The position numbers and the translations under genes were made by a program. Positions 1 to 9,337 of a stretch of DNA of 64,000 nt are shown here, piece after piece. The notes beneath the pieces are model-generated. The model did not search any database and had not been told where the DNA came from. It was given only the letters and a program-made list of their open reading frames with translations. How positions within the stretch are numbered: the stretch's first letter is position 1; every line of letters begins with the position of its first letter. Origin of the DNA: Nibrella saemangeumensis (lineage in GTDB: Bacteria; Bacteroidota; Bacteroidia; Cytophagales; Spirosomataceae); assembly GCF_039541915.1 (NCBI RefSeq), contig NZ_BAABHD010000024.1, forward strand, positions 1 to 64,000, given 5' to 3'.

Positions 1-5
1 TTGAA

Positions 6-200
6 TTGGGACTGCAAAGGTAGCACTTTTTCTGTCCCGTGTCAAGTCTTTTGCTGAAATTATTTTTTGTATTTTCGGCAGAAGATTGCCCCGCCTGATG
101 GGTGCTCCTAAAGTCCTGTTGTCAGTGCCTCTCGGAAGCGTCTCCCTCATTTGGGACTGCAAAGGTAGAGGCTTTTCTAGCCTTTGTCAAGTGCTTACTT
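6..200. repeat. Imperfect direct repeat pair in non-coding DNA
   Basis: Two copies of a roughly 45-50 bp segment, at 6-50 and 151-200, are 145 bp apart. They share the first 18 bases (TTGGGACTGCAAAGGTAG), then a T-rich stretch, then TGTCAAGT. The bases between diverge. Neither copy lies in a convincing ORF. The layout could be a processed leader, a terminator-proximal repeat or the 3' edge of an upstream transcription unit outside the window. Confidence 0.6.
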
Positions 201-775
201 TAAAATAGCTGGGAGACTTTCTGTCTGCTGGTGTAAGCCTCAAAGAGTCAGCAGAATTGGTGTAGCAGTTTTTTTAGATATAGTAAAGGCAGCCTATTGG
301 GTTGCCCAGTTCACCTTGCTCAGATATAAATATAACGAGAGAATATGTTGATTTATTTTCCTTGTGCCGAAAATTTTCTTGTGATTTTACCGATGAAACA
401 CAGACATCTGATAATTGAACATTATTAAGTTGACTATTATGCCTTCATACGTAGCCACATTCTTTTAAACTACATAGCACTGTAATAATTAACTAAAATG
501 GCGATTAAAGTTATTATAGAGATAAATCACATCACGGCCGATTAAACGCGCCATATGTGGTATTTATAAATGTAAGAATCCCACATCTTCTTGGTGGAAA
601 CCAGATAGCTCAATCACCATAAACATTGCCATTCAGTCTCTACCTTACTGTACTTTCAACCAAAACCAGTACTATTTCGATAAAACATGTCAAAATAGTA
701 TCAACATTCGCCATCATAGGCTAAGCAGTACGTTGTGGGAATACATAGCTTTGTACAACTTCTTGGAGATAAAAT
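201..775. other. AT-rich intergenic region, no gene seen
   Basis: I see no supported gene here. The sequence is AT-rich compared with the coding DNA that follows. A -7-like box TAGCTTTG lies at 746-753, upstream of the ATG at 776, but no TTG stands at the right distance (17-23 nt) before it, so a promoter is only possible. The minus-strand ORF at 701-1330 mostly runs antisense through the next gene and has no family resemblance. Confidence 0.5.
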
Positions 776-1681
776 ATGAATAAACTTGGCATTAACCTGT
801 TTCTGTGGACGACCACAATGAACGAGGACCTCAGCGAAACGCTGGCCTTTGTGAAACAGACAGGTTATGATTTTGTGGAAGTACCCATCGCCGATACCGA
901 TGTATCGAAATGGACACGTATTGGCGAACAACTCGACGCCCTGGGGCTGGAACGGGTGGCCTGCTCCATCTGCGGACCGGAGTTTAGCCTCATCAGTCCG
1001 GACCCGGCCGTGCGGCTCGCAGCCGTCGAGCGGCTGAAAGGGGTAATCGACTGCGCCCGCGCTTTGGGAGCCCGGTTGCTGACGGGTCCATATCATTCCG
1101 GCTTTAAAACGTTTACCGGTCAGCCGGCGACGCGGCAGGAATGGAACTGGTCGGTGGACGGGATGCGGGAAGTAGCTGATTACGCTAAAACCCAGGGTGT
1201 CGTCCTGAGCCTGGAGTACCTGAACCGCTTCGAAAGCTACCTGATTACGGCTGCCGACGAACTGATTCGATACGTGGAGGCCGTCAACCACCCCAGTTGC
1301 CGGTTGATGTACGATACCTTTCACGCCCATATTGAGGAGAAAAACTCCCCGGAAGCCTTACGTACCTGTGCGCCTTACTTGACGCATGTGCAGATTTCGG
1401 AAAACGACCGGTCGACGCCCGGACAGGGCCAGGTTGATTTCGACGCCATCTTCAACGTGCTGAACGAGATTGGCTATACCGGTACGATTAGCATTGAAGC
1501 CTTTGGGCTGACCCCTGCGGATCTGGCATCAGCCGCTCACATCGTCCGGAAGATGTTCCATTCGCCGGAACAGCTGGCCGTGGATGGCCTGGCGATGATG
1601 CGGACCAAACTAATTGAGACGCCCGCATTGGAAGATGCCGTTGGGCTGGATGGCCTTTCCGGCAACGGCAAAGTGGTATAA
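776..1681 (+). CDS. Sugar epimerase-like TIM-barrel protein (xylose isomerase-like fold)
   Basis: This 301-residue protein has the layout of D-tagatose/D-psicose 3-epimerases and related sugar isomerases. Recognisable parts are the first strand LGINLFLW, the SLEYLNRFE segment with Glu147, MYDTFHAHIEE with Asp180, ISENDR with Arg212, and ISIEAF with Glu241. In characterised family members the metal ligands are Glu, Asp, His and Glu. Here the third ligand position, by alignment to the Pseudomonas cichorii enzyme from memory, is Gln206 (LTHVQ), not His. No signal peptide is visible, so it is probably cytoplasmic. It is first in an apparent operon with a Gfo/Idh/MocA oxidoreductase 61 bp downstream, which suggests handling of keto-sugar intermediates. 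The exact substrate cannot be told. Confidence 0.88.
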   Translation: MNKLGINLFLWTTTMNEDLSETLAFVKQTGYDFVEVPIADTDVSKWTRIGEQLDALGLERVACSICGPEFSLISPDPAVRLAAVERLKGVIDCARALGARLLTGPYHSGFKTFTGQPATRQEWNWSVDGMREVADYAKTQGVVLSLEYLNRFESYLITAADELIRYVEAVNHPSCRLMYDTFHAHIEEKNSPEALRTCAPYLTHVQISENDRSTPGQGQVDFDAIFNVLNEIGYTGTISIEAFGLTPADLASAAHIVRKMFHSPEQLAVDGLAMMRTKLIETPALEDAVGLDGLSGNGKVV

Positions 1682-1742
1682 GGCTTTATACTGACTACGG
1701 ACTCCCTTTAACCTATACGATAATTTTAGCCACCAACCCATT

Positions 1743-2888
1743 ATGAAACCTGTCAACATTGCGATCGTCGGTCTCGGCTTCGGTGCCGAATTTATCCCCA
1801 TCTACCAGCGTCACCCGAACGTGAATATGTACGCCATCTGCCAGCGCAACCCTGAAAAGCTGAACGCCATCGGGGATGCTTTTAAGGTGGATACACGCTA
1901 CTCCAACTACGACGAGTTGTTGGCTGACCCGAACGTGGATGCCGTGCATATCAACTCACCCATCCACAACCATGCCGAGCAGAGTCTAAAAGCCATCCGG
2001 GCCGGTAAGCACGTAGCCTGTACGGTGCCCATGGCGACTACGGTGGAGGAATGTAAAGAGATAGTAAAAGCCTGCCGCGAGACCGGCAAAAAATACATGA
2101 TGATGGAGACCGTGGTGTATGCCCGCGAGTTTCTGTTCGTCAAGGAATTGTACGAAAAAGGCGAACTAGGCAAGGTGCAGTTCCTGAAAGCCAGCCACCA
2201 GCAGGACATGGACGGCTGGCCGGATTACTGGCCCGGTCTGCCACCGATGCACTACGCCACGCACTGCGTTGGACCGGTTGCGGGTCTGCTGAAACTGGAA
2301 GCCGAATATGTATCTTGTTTCGGTTCAGGTACGATCCGGGAAGAGCTGATTCAGCACTACAACTCGCCGTTTGCGGTGGAGTCGGCGCATATCAAATTTA
2401 AGGAAAGTGACCTGTCGGCGTATGTGTACCGCTCGCTGTTTGATACGGCGCGGCAGTACCGCGAGAGCTTTGAAGTGTACGGCTCGAAGCAGTCGTTTGA
2501 GTGGCCGCTCATTGAAGGCGAAGATCCGGTCATCCATACCGCCAAAAAAGAGGAACACCTGATTCCAGAACGCGTGAAGGTACCCGACTACGCGCATTAC
2601 CTGCCAAAGGAAATTCAGTCCTTTACCACGCAGGGTGTTTACGACCTGGCCGAGAATTCGCACCTGTCGTTTGTGCAGGGCAGCGGCCACGGTGGCTCAC
2701 ACCCGCACCTGGCGCACGAGTTTATTATGGCTATCGTTGAAGACCGCGATCCCTTCCCCAACGTATGGCAGTCGGCGAACTGGACCAGCGTGGGTATCCT
2801 GGCGCACGAGTCGGCGATGCAGGGTGGTAAGCTGATGAACGTGCCTGATTTTAAATCTATTTTCGAAACCGCAGCGATTTATGAATAA
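1743..2888 (+). CDS. Gfo/Idh/MocA family oxidoreductase
   Basis: The 381-residue protein opens with a Rossmann NAD(P)-binding strand (NIAIVGLGFGAEF, residues 4-16) and carries the family's C-terminal alpha/beta domain, including MHYATHCVGP. Members oxidise or reduce sugars and inositols with a nicotinamide cofactor. The usual EKP motif, whose Lys is catalytic in many members, reads T94-V95-P96 here (VACTVPMATT), so catalysis may differ or the enzyme may use another Lys. Its last 8 bases overlap the start of the next gene, so translation of the two is probably coupled. There is no signal peptide. The family is certain; the substrate is unknown. Confidence 0.92.
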   Translation: MKPVNIAIVGLGFGAEFIPIYQRHPNVNMYAICQRNPEKLNAIGDAFKVDTRYSNYDELLADPNVDAVHINSPIHNHAEQSLKAIRAGKHVACTVPMATTVEECKEIVKACRETGKKYMMMETVVYAREFLFVKELYEKGELGKVQFLKASHQQDMDGWPDYWPGLPPMHYATHCVGPVAGLLKLEAEYVSCFGSGTIREELIQHYNSPFAVESAHIKFKESDLSAYVYRSLFDTARQYRESFEVYGSKQSFEWPLIEGEDPVIHTAKKEEHLIPERVKVPDYAHYLPKEIQSFTTQGVYDLAENSHLSFVQGSGHGGSHPHLAHEFIMAIVEDRDPFPNVWQSANWTSVGILAHESAMQGGKLMNVPDFKSIFETAAIYE

Positions 2889-5800
2889 CTGGAAAACCCT
2901 ACTCTGTTTATTGAGCCTGACCGCTCTGCTGACGCAATGCGCCCGGACTGGTGGTTCTCAACAGGCAAGTGTCAGCGGAAAAGCCTCAAAGGCAGACCAA
3001 CCCCGTCGGGTTGAGATCCTGTTCTTAGGTGATCGGGGCCATCACCGCCCGATTGATTTCATACCGACGTTGATGGCGGGTCTGGGGAATAAGGGTATCA
3101 ATTTTACGTATACCGAAAACCTGAACGACCTCAACACCGAGAACCTGAGCAAGTACGACGGGCTGATGATTTTCGCCAACTGGGACAGCATCCCACCGGC
3201 TCCGGAGCGGGCGCTGCTGGACTTCGTATCGTCTGGCAAAGGCTTGATTCCGGTACACTGCGCGTCGTACTGCTTCCGCAACTCGGCCGAGTACGTGAAG
3301 ATGGTCGGTGGGCAGTTCTGGCGGCACCGGATGGATTCCATTCAGACCACGTTTACGCAGCCGAATCACCCGGCCGTGATGGGTCTGCAACCGTTTAAAT
3401 CATACGACGAAACATACCTGCACAGCAAACTTCAGGCCGACAACAACGTACTGGCCGTCCGCGAAATCAAAGCCGACCAGGCAAAAGACATGGCAGCGGC
3501 CAACCGGCCCGACGCTAAAACGGAACCGTATACCTGGACCCGCAGCTACGGCAAAGGCCGGGTGTTCTATACTGCTTATGGTCACGACGAGCGCACCTGG
3601 GAAAAGCCGGGCTTTCAGGAGTTGCTGGAGCGGGGAATACTCTGGGCTGTCGGTGAAAAAGTAAATAAACTGCACGACGACCTGAAGCCGCAGCCGTTTG
3701 CGTACAAAGAGGCAAATCTGCCGAACTACGAAAAACGTCCCGGTCCGCAACTGCAGCAGCTGGCACTCTCGCCGGAAGAGTCGATGAAGCATATTCAGGT
3801 GCCCGTGGATTTTACGCTGGACCTGTATGCCTCCGAACCCAACGTGATGCACCCCATTGCTATGACGTGGGATGAGCGTGGCCGGTTATACGTGCTGATC
3901 ACCAAAGACTACCCGAACGAGCGGAAAGAAACCGGTGGTAGCGATTACATCCTGCTGTGCGAAGACACCAACAAGGATGGCAAAGCCGATAAGTTTACCC
4001 GCTACGCCGAGGGACTAAGTATCCCGACCGGTATGGTAGCCTACAATGGTGGTCTGATCGTCTCACAGGCTCCCCACATGCTGTACCTGCGGGATACCAA
4101 CAACGACGACAAAGCCGACGAGCGGAAGATTCTGTTCACGGGTTTTGGCACATACGACACGCACGCTGGTCCGTCGAACCTGCACTATGGTTTCGACAAC
4201 TGGATCTGGGGATCGGTAGGCTACTCGGGTTTCCGGGGTAAGGTGGGTGCCGATTCCGTACGATTCGGCCAGGGCTTTTTCCGCTTCAAACCGGACGGCT
4301 CGCAACTGGAATACGTGACCAGTACCTCCAACAACACCTGGGGTTTTGCTTTCAACGAGATGGGTGATGTATTCGGCTCAACAGCCAACAACTCACACGG
4401 CTGGTACATGACCATCCCGCACCGGTACTTTATCTCTAACCCCGGTTTCGACAACGGTAGCCGCAGCACGGATACGCACAAAGACATGAAGCCGATCACG
4501 AATAAAGTTCGTCAGGTGGACGTATTCGGTGGTTTCACGGCGGCAGCGGGCCACAACTTCTATACCGCCCGTGCGTTCCCCAAACGTTACTGGAACCGGG
4601 TTGCTTTCGTTTGCGAACCGACCGGTCACATTGTTCACGAGAACGAAATGGAAAAACAGGGTACCAACTACGAAGACAAAGGCGGCTTTAACCTGCTGGC
4701 CGGGGCGGATGAGTGGGTATCGCCGGTATTTGCCGAAGTTGGTCCGGACGGAGCCGTCTGGATTGCCGACTGGTACAGCTTTATTATCCAGCACAACCCC
4801 ACGCCTAAGGGTGCTCAGAATGGTCCGGGTAACGCGTACCAAACCGACCTGCGCGACTATACCCACGGCCGTATCTACCGGGTGGCGTACAAGAACGCTC
4901 CGGCTTATACGCCCCTGGCGTTGAGCAAAGACCGTCCGCAGGAATTGGTGACTGCGTTGAAGAATAACAACATGTTCTGGCGTCAGTCGGCACAGCGGTT
5001 GCTGGTGGAGCGTGGTCAGAAAGACGTGGTGCCGCAGCTAATTGCGCTGGTGAACGATCAGTCGCTGGACGAGATCGGCATTAACCCGGCGGCTATTCAT
5101 GCGCTATGGACGCTGGATGGGCTGGGCGCCCTGAAAGATGGCGGACTAGCGCTGCAGGCAGCCGTTTCGGCGCTGAAGCATCCGTGTCCGGGTGTTCGCA
5201 AAACGGCCGTGCAGGTGCTACCCCGCAACGAAGCCGCTGTGGCCTCTATTCTTCAGGCCAACGCGCTGAACGACCAGGAGCCGGTGGTGGTGCTGAACTC
5301 GCTGCTCGCTCTGTCCGAAATGCCGCTGACAGCAGCCTCCGAAAAAGCCATTCTGGCCCGTTTTGAAAATGCCAAAGAAGTAACGGACCGCTGGATGCCC
5401 GAAGCCTTTGCGGTGGTCCTCAACAGCCATGGCGGCAAACTACGCCGGGAGTACCTGGCGCAAACGCTGAAAAAGGCGGGATCTTCCGCCAGCGCATCGA
5501 CGAGTGGTGGCATGACGAATCACGATCATTCAGCGATGCAGGCGAACGCTAACAACGCAGCAACGGTCTCTACATCGGCCGCCATTACGCCGAAGGGTGA
5601 TAAAGCGGATTTGGTCATCACCAACGTACGGATGGAGCCAGCCAACCCATCGCTGCGCGAAACGGTGCGGTTCATCTACGAAGTACAGAACCAGGGCGGG
5701 GTAGCCATTCCGGCCGGGACGATTGTGCCGTTGAACATCCGGATTCAGGGAGAAGGACGCACCATTAACCTGACCAGTCAGGTGTTCAACAAAGGCATTG

Positions 5801-6684
5801 CCCCTGGTGAGAAAGTGACGATTGAGCAGGGCAATAACGGTCCGTGGATCGGTAACATCAGCTTCAACTCCGATCAGCCGGGTACATATAACGTGGTTAC
5901 AGTAATCGACCGCGACAACGTCATCGCCGAGACCAACGAGGGCAACAACAGCCGGATGGTGAAGGTAACGTACCAGGCTCCGCAAAACCTGACCGCTTAC
6001 GCCATGGAGCGCGCCATCCGCAGCTATGTCTCAACTATGCCGGTCGACTCCGCGGTAGCCATGCTGAAGCTCGCCCAAAAGTTGGACAAGGCCTATAGCC
6101 AGGCGCTTCTTAAGGGCGTCGTTGATGGCTGGGCTCCGCGCCGGCGGGCCACGGTTCAGGATGCCGACAAAGCGTTCCTGGCCAGTCTGAGCAATACCGT
6201 AGCCGATGACACCCGCGAGCGCCTGAACCGCGTGATGCAGGCGTGGGGTGTGCAGGCTGCCGAAGCGGTAGACCCGAATGCTGAGATTGTCCGCATCAAG
6301 GCCGTGCGCGAAGCCATGCAGTTCGACAAAAAGGAATTTACGGTAACGGCCGGCAAAACGGTGGAGATCATCTTCGAAAACCCCGACGCAATGCAGCACA
6401 ATATTGTTATCGGCAAGCCGAAAACGATGGAGATCATCGGGGCAGCCGCCGACAAGATGATTACGGCGAAAGACGGTGCCGAGAAAAACTACGTACCGTC
6501 AATTCCGCAGGTTATTGCCGCGACTCCGCTGGTGAATCCGGACCAGACGTACCGACTGAAATTCACGGCCCCTGCGCAACCGGGCGAGTACCCCTATGTG
6601 TGTACGTTCCCCGGCCACTGGCGCATCATGAATGGCGTCATGAAGGTAACGGCCGCGCCAACGGCCAATGCCACGGCAAAGTAG
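2881..6684 (+). CDS. Multidomain lipoprotein: ThuA / PVC-type dehydrogenase / HEAT / CARDB / cupredoxin
   Basis: This 1267-residue protein appears exported: an N-terminal hydrophobic stretch ends at Cys20 (LLTQCA), a lipobox in the looser Bacteroidota style. Order of parts: ThuA-like glutamine-amidotransferase fold (about 40-265, with PVHCASYCFRNSAEYV); PVC-type membrane-bound dehydrogenase beta-propeller related to glucose/sorbosone dehydrogenases (about 300-690); HEAT-like helices (about 690-860); a His/Ser linker (NHDHSAM); a CARDB-like adhesion fold (about 908-1035); and a blue-copper domain (about 1133-1260). The last has azurin-type ligands His1173, Cys1241, His1246 and Met1250, with C-x4-H-x3-M spacing. 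Relatives of the dehydrogenase often carry cytochrome c; no CxxCH is present, so the cupredoxin may be the electron acceptor (inference). Last gene of the operon, before a strong terminator. Confidence 0.9.
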   Translation: MNNWKTLLCLLSLTALLTQCARTGGSQQASVSGKASKADQPRRVEILFLGDRGHHRPIDFIPTLMAGLGNKGINFTYTENLNDLNTENLSKYDGLMIFANWDSIPPAPERALLDFVSSGKGLIPVHCASYCFRNSAEYVKMVGGQFWRHRMDSIQTTFTQPNHPAVMGLQPFKSYDETYLHSKLQADNNVLAVREIKADQAKDMAAANRPDAKTEPYTWTRSYGKGRVFYTAYGHDERTWEKPGFQELLERGILWAVGEKVNKLHDDLKPQPFAYKEANLPNYEKRPGPQLQQLALSPEESMKHIQVPVDFTLDLYASEPNVMHPIAMTWDERGRLYVLITKDYPNERKETGGSDYILLCEDTNKDGKADKFTRYAEGLSIPTGMVAYNGGLIVSQAPHMLYLRDTNNDDKADERKILFTGFGTYDTHAGPSNLHYGFDNWIWGSVGYSGFRGKVGADSVRFGQGFFRFKPDGSQLEYVTSTSNNTWGFAFNEMGDVFGSTANNSHGWYMTIPHRYFISNPGFDNGSRSTDTHKDMKPITNKVRQVDVFGGFTAAAGHNFYTARAFPKRYWNRVAFVCEPTGHIVHENEMEKQGTNYEDKGGFNLLAGADEWVSPVFAEVGPDGAVWIADWYSFIIQHNPTPKGAQNGPGNAYQTDLRDYTHGRIYRVAYKNAPAYTPLALSKDRPQELVTALKNNNMFWRQSAQRLLVERGQKDVVPQLIALVNDQSLDEIGINPAAIHALWTLDGLGALKDGGLALQAAVSALKHPCPGVRKTAVQVLPRNEAAVASILQANALNDQEPVVVLNSLLALSEMPLTAASEKAILARFENAKEVTDRWMPEAFAVVLNSHGGKLRREYLAQTLKKAGSSASASTSGGMTNHDHSAMQANANNAATVSTSAAITPKGDKADLVITNVRMEPANPSLRETVRFIYEVQNQGGVAIPAGTIVPLNIRIQGEGRTINLTSQVFNKGIAPGEKVTIEQGNNGPWIGNISFNSDQPGTYNVVTVIDRDNVIAETNEGNNSRMVKVTYQAPQNLTAYAMERAIRSYVSTMPVDSAVAMLKLAQKLDKAYSQALLKGVVDGWAPRRRATVQDADKAFLASLSNTVADDTRERLNRVMQAWGVQAAEAVDPNAEIVRIKAVREAMQFDKKEFTVTAGKTVEIIFENPDAMQHNIVIGKPKTMEIIGAAADKMITAKDGAEKNYVPSIPQVIAATPLVNPDQTYRLKFTAPAQPGEYPYVCTFPGHWRIMNGVMKVTAAPTANATAK

Positions 6685-6711
6685 CAAACAGGCAAAGCGA
6701 TTGTTTTTGGT

Positions 6712-6746
6712 GCCCAGCTCTTAAAAAAAGAGCTGGGCTATTTTTT
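6712..6746 (+). terminator. Rho-independent terminator
   Basis: An 11-bp perfect stem, GCCCAGCTCTT (6712-6722) with AAGAGCTGGGC (6728-6738), has an A5 loop and is followed by TATTTTTT. It lies 28 bp after the stop codon of the ThuA/PVC/cupredoxin gene and closes that operon. Confidence 0.93.
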
Positions 6747-6793
6747 GCCAGTAGCCGGGCTGACACAAGAATTCTGCTGACCGAATTGTAAAT

Positions 6794-6840
6794 TACCCCT
6801 TTTAGGGTATTGCCGGAAGAATTTACGCATGCTAGTTTTA
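6794..6840 (+). promoter_or_regulatory. Palindrome-bearing promoter of the S41 protease gene
   Basis: The palindrome TACCCCTTTTAGGGTA (6794-6809) is followed at once by TTG (6810-6812, the -33 element), 20 nt, then TAGTTTTA (6833-6840), a match to the Bacteroidota -7 box TAnnTTTG except for the last base. The ATG follows at 6857. The same 19 bases, TACCCCTTTTAGGGTATTG, recur at 13661-13679 with the same 20-nt spacing. The left half fits the NarL-family heptamer TACYYMT, and the arms are laid out 7-2-7. Binding by the NarL-type regulator at 12084-12728 is inferred. Confidence 0.75.
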
Positions 6841-6856
6841 GGGAAACTGGATCGAT

Positions 6857-9136
6857 ATGCATTGGCTTTACCGATGTTTACCCCTTATCGGGCTTCTCCT
6901 GATACAAGGCTCGTCGGCCTTTGCCCAGCCGGCTTACACCAACGAACAATATAACCGGCTGGCCGATGCCGGGAAGCTGTACGGCTACGTCAAATACTTT
7001 CACCCCAACCTGCAAACCAAAGCCCTGCGCTGGGATTCAGCCTTTGCCGCTGCGGTGCCCGCTGTGCTGGCTACCCGAAACCGGTCTGAGTATGCGGCTG
7101 TGCTGATCAAGCTGCTTTCGGTACTGGATGATCCCCTAACCACCGTACTTACCGCATCACCCGCCGGTACTCCTAAACCCAGCCCGATAACCTACAGAAT
7201 AGTAGACAGTACCCTGTACGTGGACCTCACCCACTACGAAGCCCTCAGAACCAATTGGGTCACGGGTGACCAGGGAGCCGCTCCTCAGCTAGCGAAAGCA
7301 TTAAGTAATCCTGAACAGCTCAAAGGGGTCGTCTTTGACCTAAGGCCGGTTAGCGGCCGGGAGAGCGCTTCGGTGTCGGACATCGAAACCGTTCTGGGAA
7401 ACGGCGGTATCAGCCAGCTATATACAGGAAATTTCTATGCACCTTCTCACCGCATATTGATTCACAAAACCAGGTTCAACCGGTATTTTCAACTGGAGAG
7501 AGCCCTGCCTATCCGGGGCCAGGGCAAAAAGGACGTTCCGATGGTGTTCATCGTGAATTCGTTGGCTCAGCTCCCTCCGCTGGTTGTTGGCTTACAGACG
7601 CAGGGCAAAGCCGCCATTATCCAGGAAGAGGGCGCCGGGGACATAACCGGCAGTGAGTACCGGTATTACGGTGCCGACAGTGTGTTGATACGCCTGCGGA
7701 GAAGTGAACTGGTCAGCCAGAATGGTTCGACTGGCATAACGCCTACACTGACCTACAAACCGGCCGACGCGGCCACCTTGCCGACCAAAGCGCAGCAGTT
7801 AATCCGCAACGGCTTTACGTATAAGGCCCCGCCGGTGGTTCCGATAATGCTGCCCGTGTCAAATTTTGATGTGTATAGGGAGTCCTATAACAAGTTGGGA
7901 GCCTATCCCTCATTGGGGTATCGAGTACTGGCCGCAGCCGAGATCTATACATCCATTGACCTGTTTTTTGCCTACAAGCATTTAATGGATAACAATTGGG
8001 ATCAGGTGTACCGGGAGATGCTGCCTAAGTTTGTGCTGGCCAGGGATTCGCTCGATTACCTGAGAGCCGTTGCGGAGTTCAACGCCCATATTAACGATGG
8101 TCACGGCATGATCGGAAGTCCACTGTACCCCAAGATTACCAATGGCGGAACTCACTCGTCGGGTATTTTCGGCAAAATGGTAGAGGGCCAGTTTATCGTC
8201 AATGTGATCGCCAATGATTCGGTGGCTCGCCGGGTTGGTTTGAAACGGGGCGATGTGATCTTGGCCATCAACGGCAAAAAGCCGCAGGCGCTGATTGATG
8301 AGGTCCGAAAATACCGGGCGGCTTCCAATGAAGTCTCACAAACTTATTTTCTGTCGGAAGCCCTGCTACGCGGGGACGAAGGCGAAACCACACAGCTTAC
8401 TATTAAAGATGCGGAGGGTACCGTTAGAACGGTTGCGCTGAAGCACGCTAAAGCCCTGGAGCGGGAAGAGTGGGGCCCTCAGTTGAACGATCGACTGAAC
8501 CAGCCCATGCTCCGATTTATAACAAACGATATTGGTTACGCGGATCTCAACCGGTTAAAGCAAACGGAAGTGGATTCGATGTTTACCCTGTTTAAAAACA
8601 CGAAAGCAATCATTTTTGATATGCGAGGCTACCCTAACGTCACTTTATGGGCCATATCCAGCCGGTTGACCGACAAAAAGAACGTGACCGGCGCCCTGTT
8701 TACGTTTCCCATTAATCTCCAGCCGAATTTAGCCAATATTGTTGATTATTATGGCGGCCAGAAAGTTTGGGAAGAGGATCAGCAAATGATCCCCGCTCCT
8801 GCTGGCTGGATATATCGCGGCAAAACGGTCATGCTCATTGACGAGTCGGCCATCAGCCAGGCCGAACATACCGGCCTGTTCCTAAGGGCCGCCAACGGAA
8901 CCCGGTTTATCGGGAGCCAGACGGCGGGCGCCAACGGAACAGCCTATGGCTACCCCATTCCGGGCGGCATCTTCATGGCCTACACCGGTCACCAGTCGGC
9001 TTACGGCGATGGCAAGCCCATGCAGCGAATAGGTTTGAAGCCGGACATCGAGGTACGCCCAACCATCAAAGGTATTCAGCAGGGCCGCGATGAAGTGCTG
9101 GAACGGGCGGTGCAGTACCTGCAGACGGAGAAGTGA
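6857..9136 (+). CDS. S41 family (C-terminal processing) peptidase, PDZ-containing
   Basis: The 759-residue protein starts with a signal peptide (hydrophobic 4-20, then SSAFAQP) and is likely periplasmic or outer-membrane associated. Residues 30-80 carry the module seen in this Bacteroidota subgroup (LYGYVKYFHPN). A PDZ-like segment lies near 440-520 (VARRVGLKRGDVILAING). The tail-specific protease fold follows, with the candidate nucleophile Ser in IDESAISQAEHTG and the later GSQTAGA loop. Two separated S41-like halves (about 90-300 and 550-750) are visible. It stands alone between terminators and has its own palindrome-bearing promoter, so it probably belongs to the regulon of the nearby NarL-type system. 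Confidence 0.88.
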   Translation: MHWLYRCLPLIGLLLIQGSSAFAQPAYTNEQYNRLADAGKLYGYVKYFHPNLQTKALRWDSAFAAAVPAVLATRNRSEYAAVLIKLLSVLDDPLTTVLTASPAGTPKPSPITYRIVDSTLYVDLTHYEALRTNWVTGDQGAAPQLAKALSNPEQLKGVVFDLRPVSGRESASVSDIETVLGNGGISQLYTGNFYAPSHRILIHKTRFNRYFQLERALPIRGQGKKDVPMVFIVNSLAQLPPLVVGLQTQGKAAIIQEEGAGDITGSEYRYYGADSVLIRLRRSELVSQNGSTGITPTLTYKPADAATLPTKAQQLIRNGFTYKAPPVVPIMLPVSNFDVYRESYNKLGAYPSLGYRVLAAAEIYTSIDLFFAYKHLMDNNWDQVYREMLPKFVLARDSLDYLRAVAEFNAHINDGHGMIGSPLYPKITNGGTHSSGIFGKMVEGQFIVNVIANDSVARRVGLKRGDVILAINGKKPQALIDEVRKYRAASNEVSQTYFLSEALLRGDEGETTQLTIKDAEGTVRTVALKHAKALEREEWGPQLNDRLNQPMLRFITNDIGYADLNRLKQTEVDSMFTLFKNTKAIIFDMRGYPNVTLWAISSRLTDKKNVTGALFTFPINLQPNLANIVDYYGGQKVWEEDQQMIPAPAGWIYRGKTVMLIDESAISQAEHTGLFLRAANGTRFIGSQTAGANGTAYGYPIPGGIFMAYTGHQSAYGDGKPMQRIGLKPDIEVRPTIKGIQQGRDEVLERAVQYLQTEK

Positions 9137-9233
9137 GAAGATCACTGCTTTGTAAAATACCCAACTGAAATCTTTATACGATGCATAAATTATTTTCTGT
9201 AAGTCAATTTTTGCAATAGGTTAGGGTAAAGCA

Positions 9234-9270
9234 GAACGGCTCCTTATTTAGGAGCCGTTCTCTTTGTTTA
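9234..9270 (+). terminator. Rho-independent terminator
   Basis: A 10-bp perfect stem, GAACGGCTCC (9234-9243) with GGAGCCGTTC (9251-9260), and a 7-nt loop are followed by TCTTTGTTT. It sits between the S41 protease gene and the convergent O-antigen ligase-like gene and serves the plus strand. Confidence 0.88.
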
Positions 9271-9337
9271 TTGAGGGCAGGTCTGTTTCGCCGGGTAAAT
9301 GTATTCTGAACTCTGGTGCAACAGTTAAGCAAAGAAA

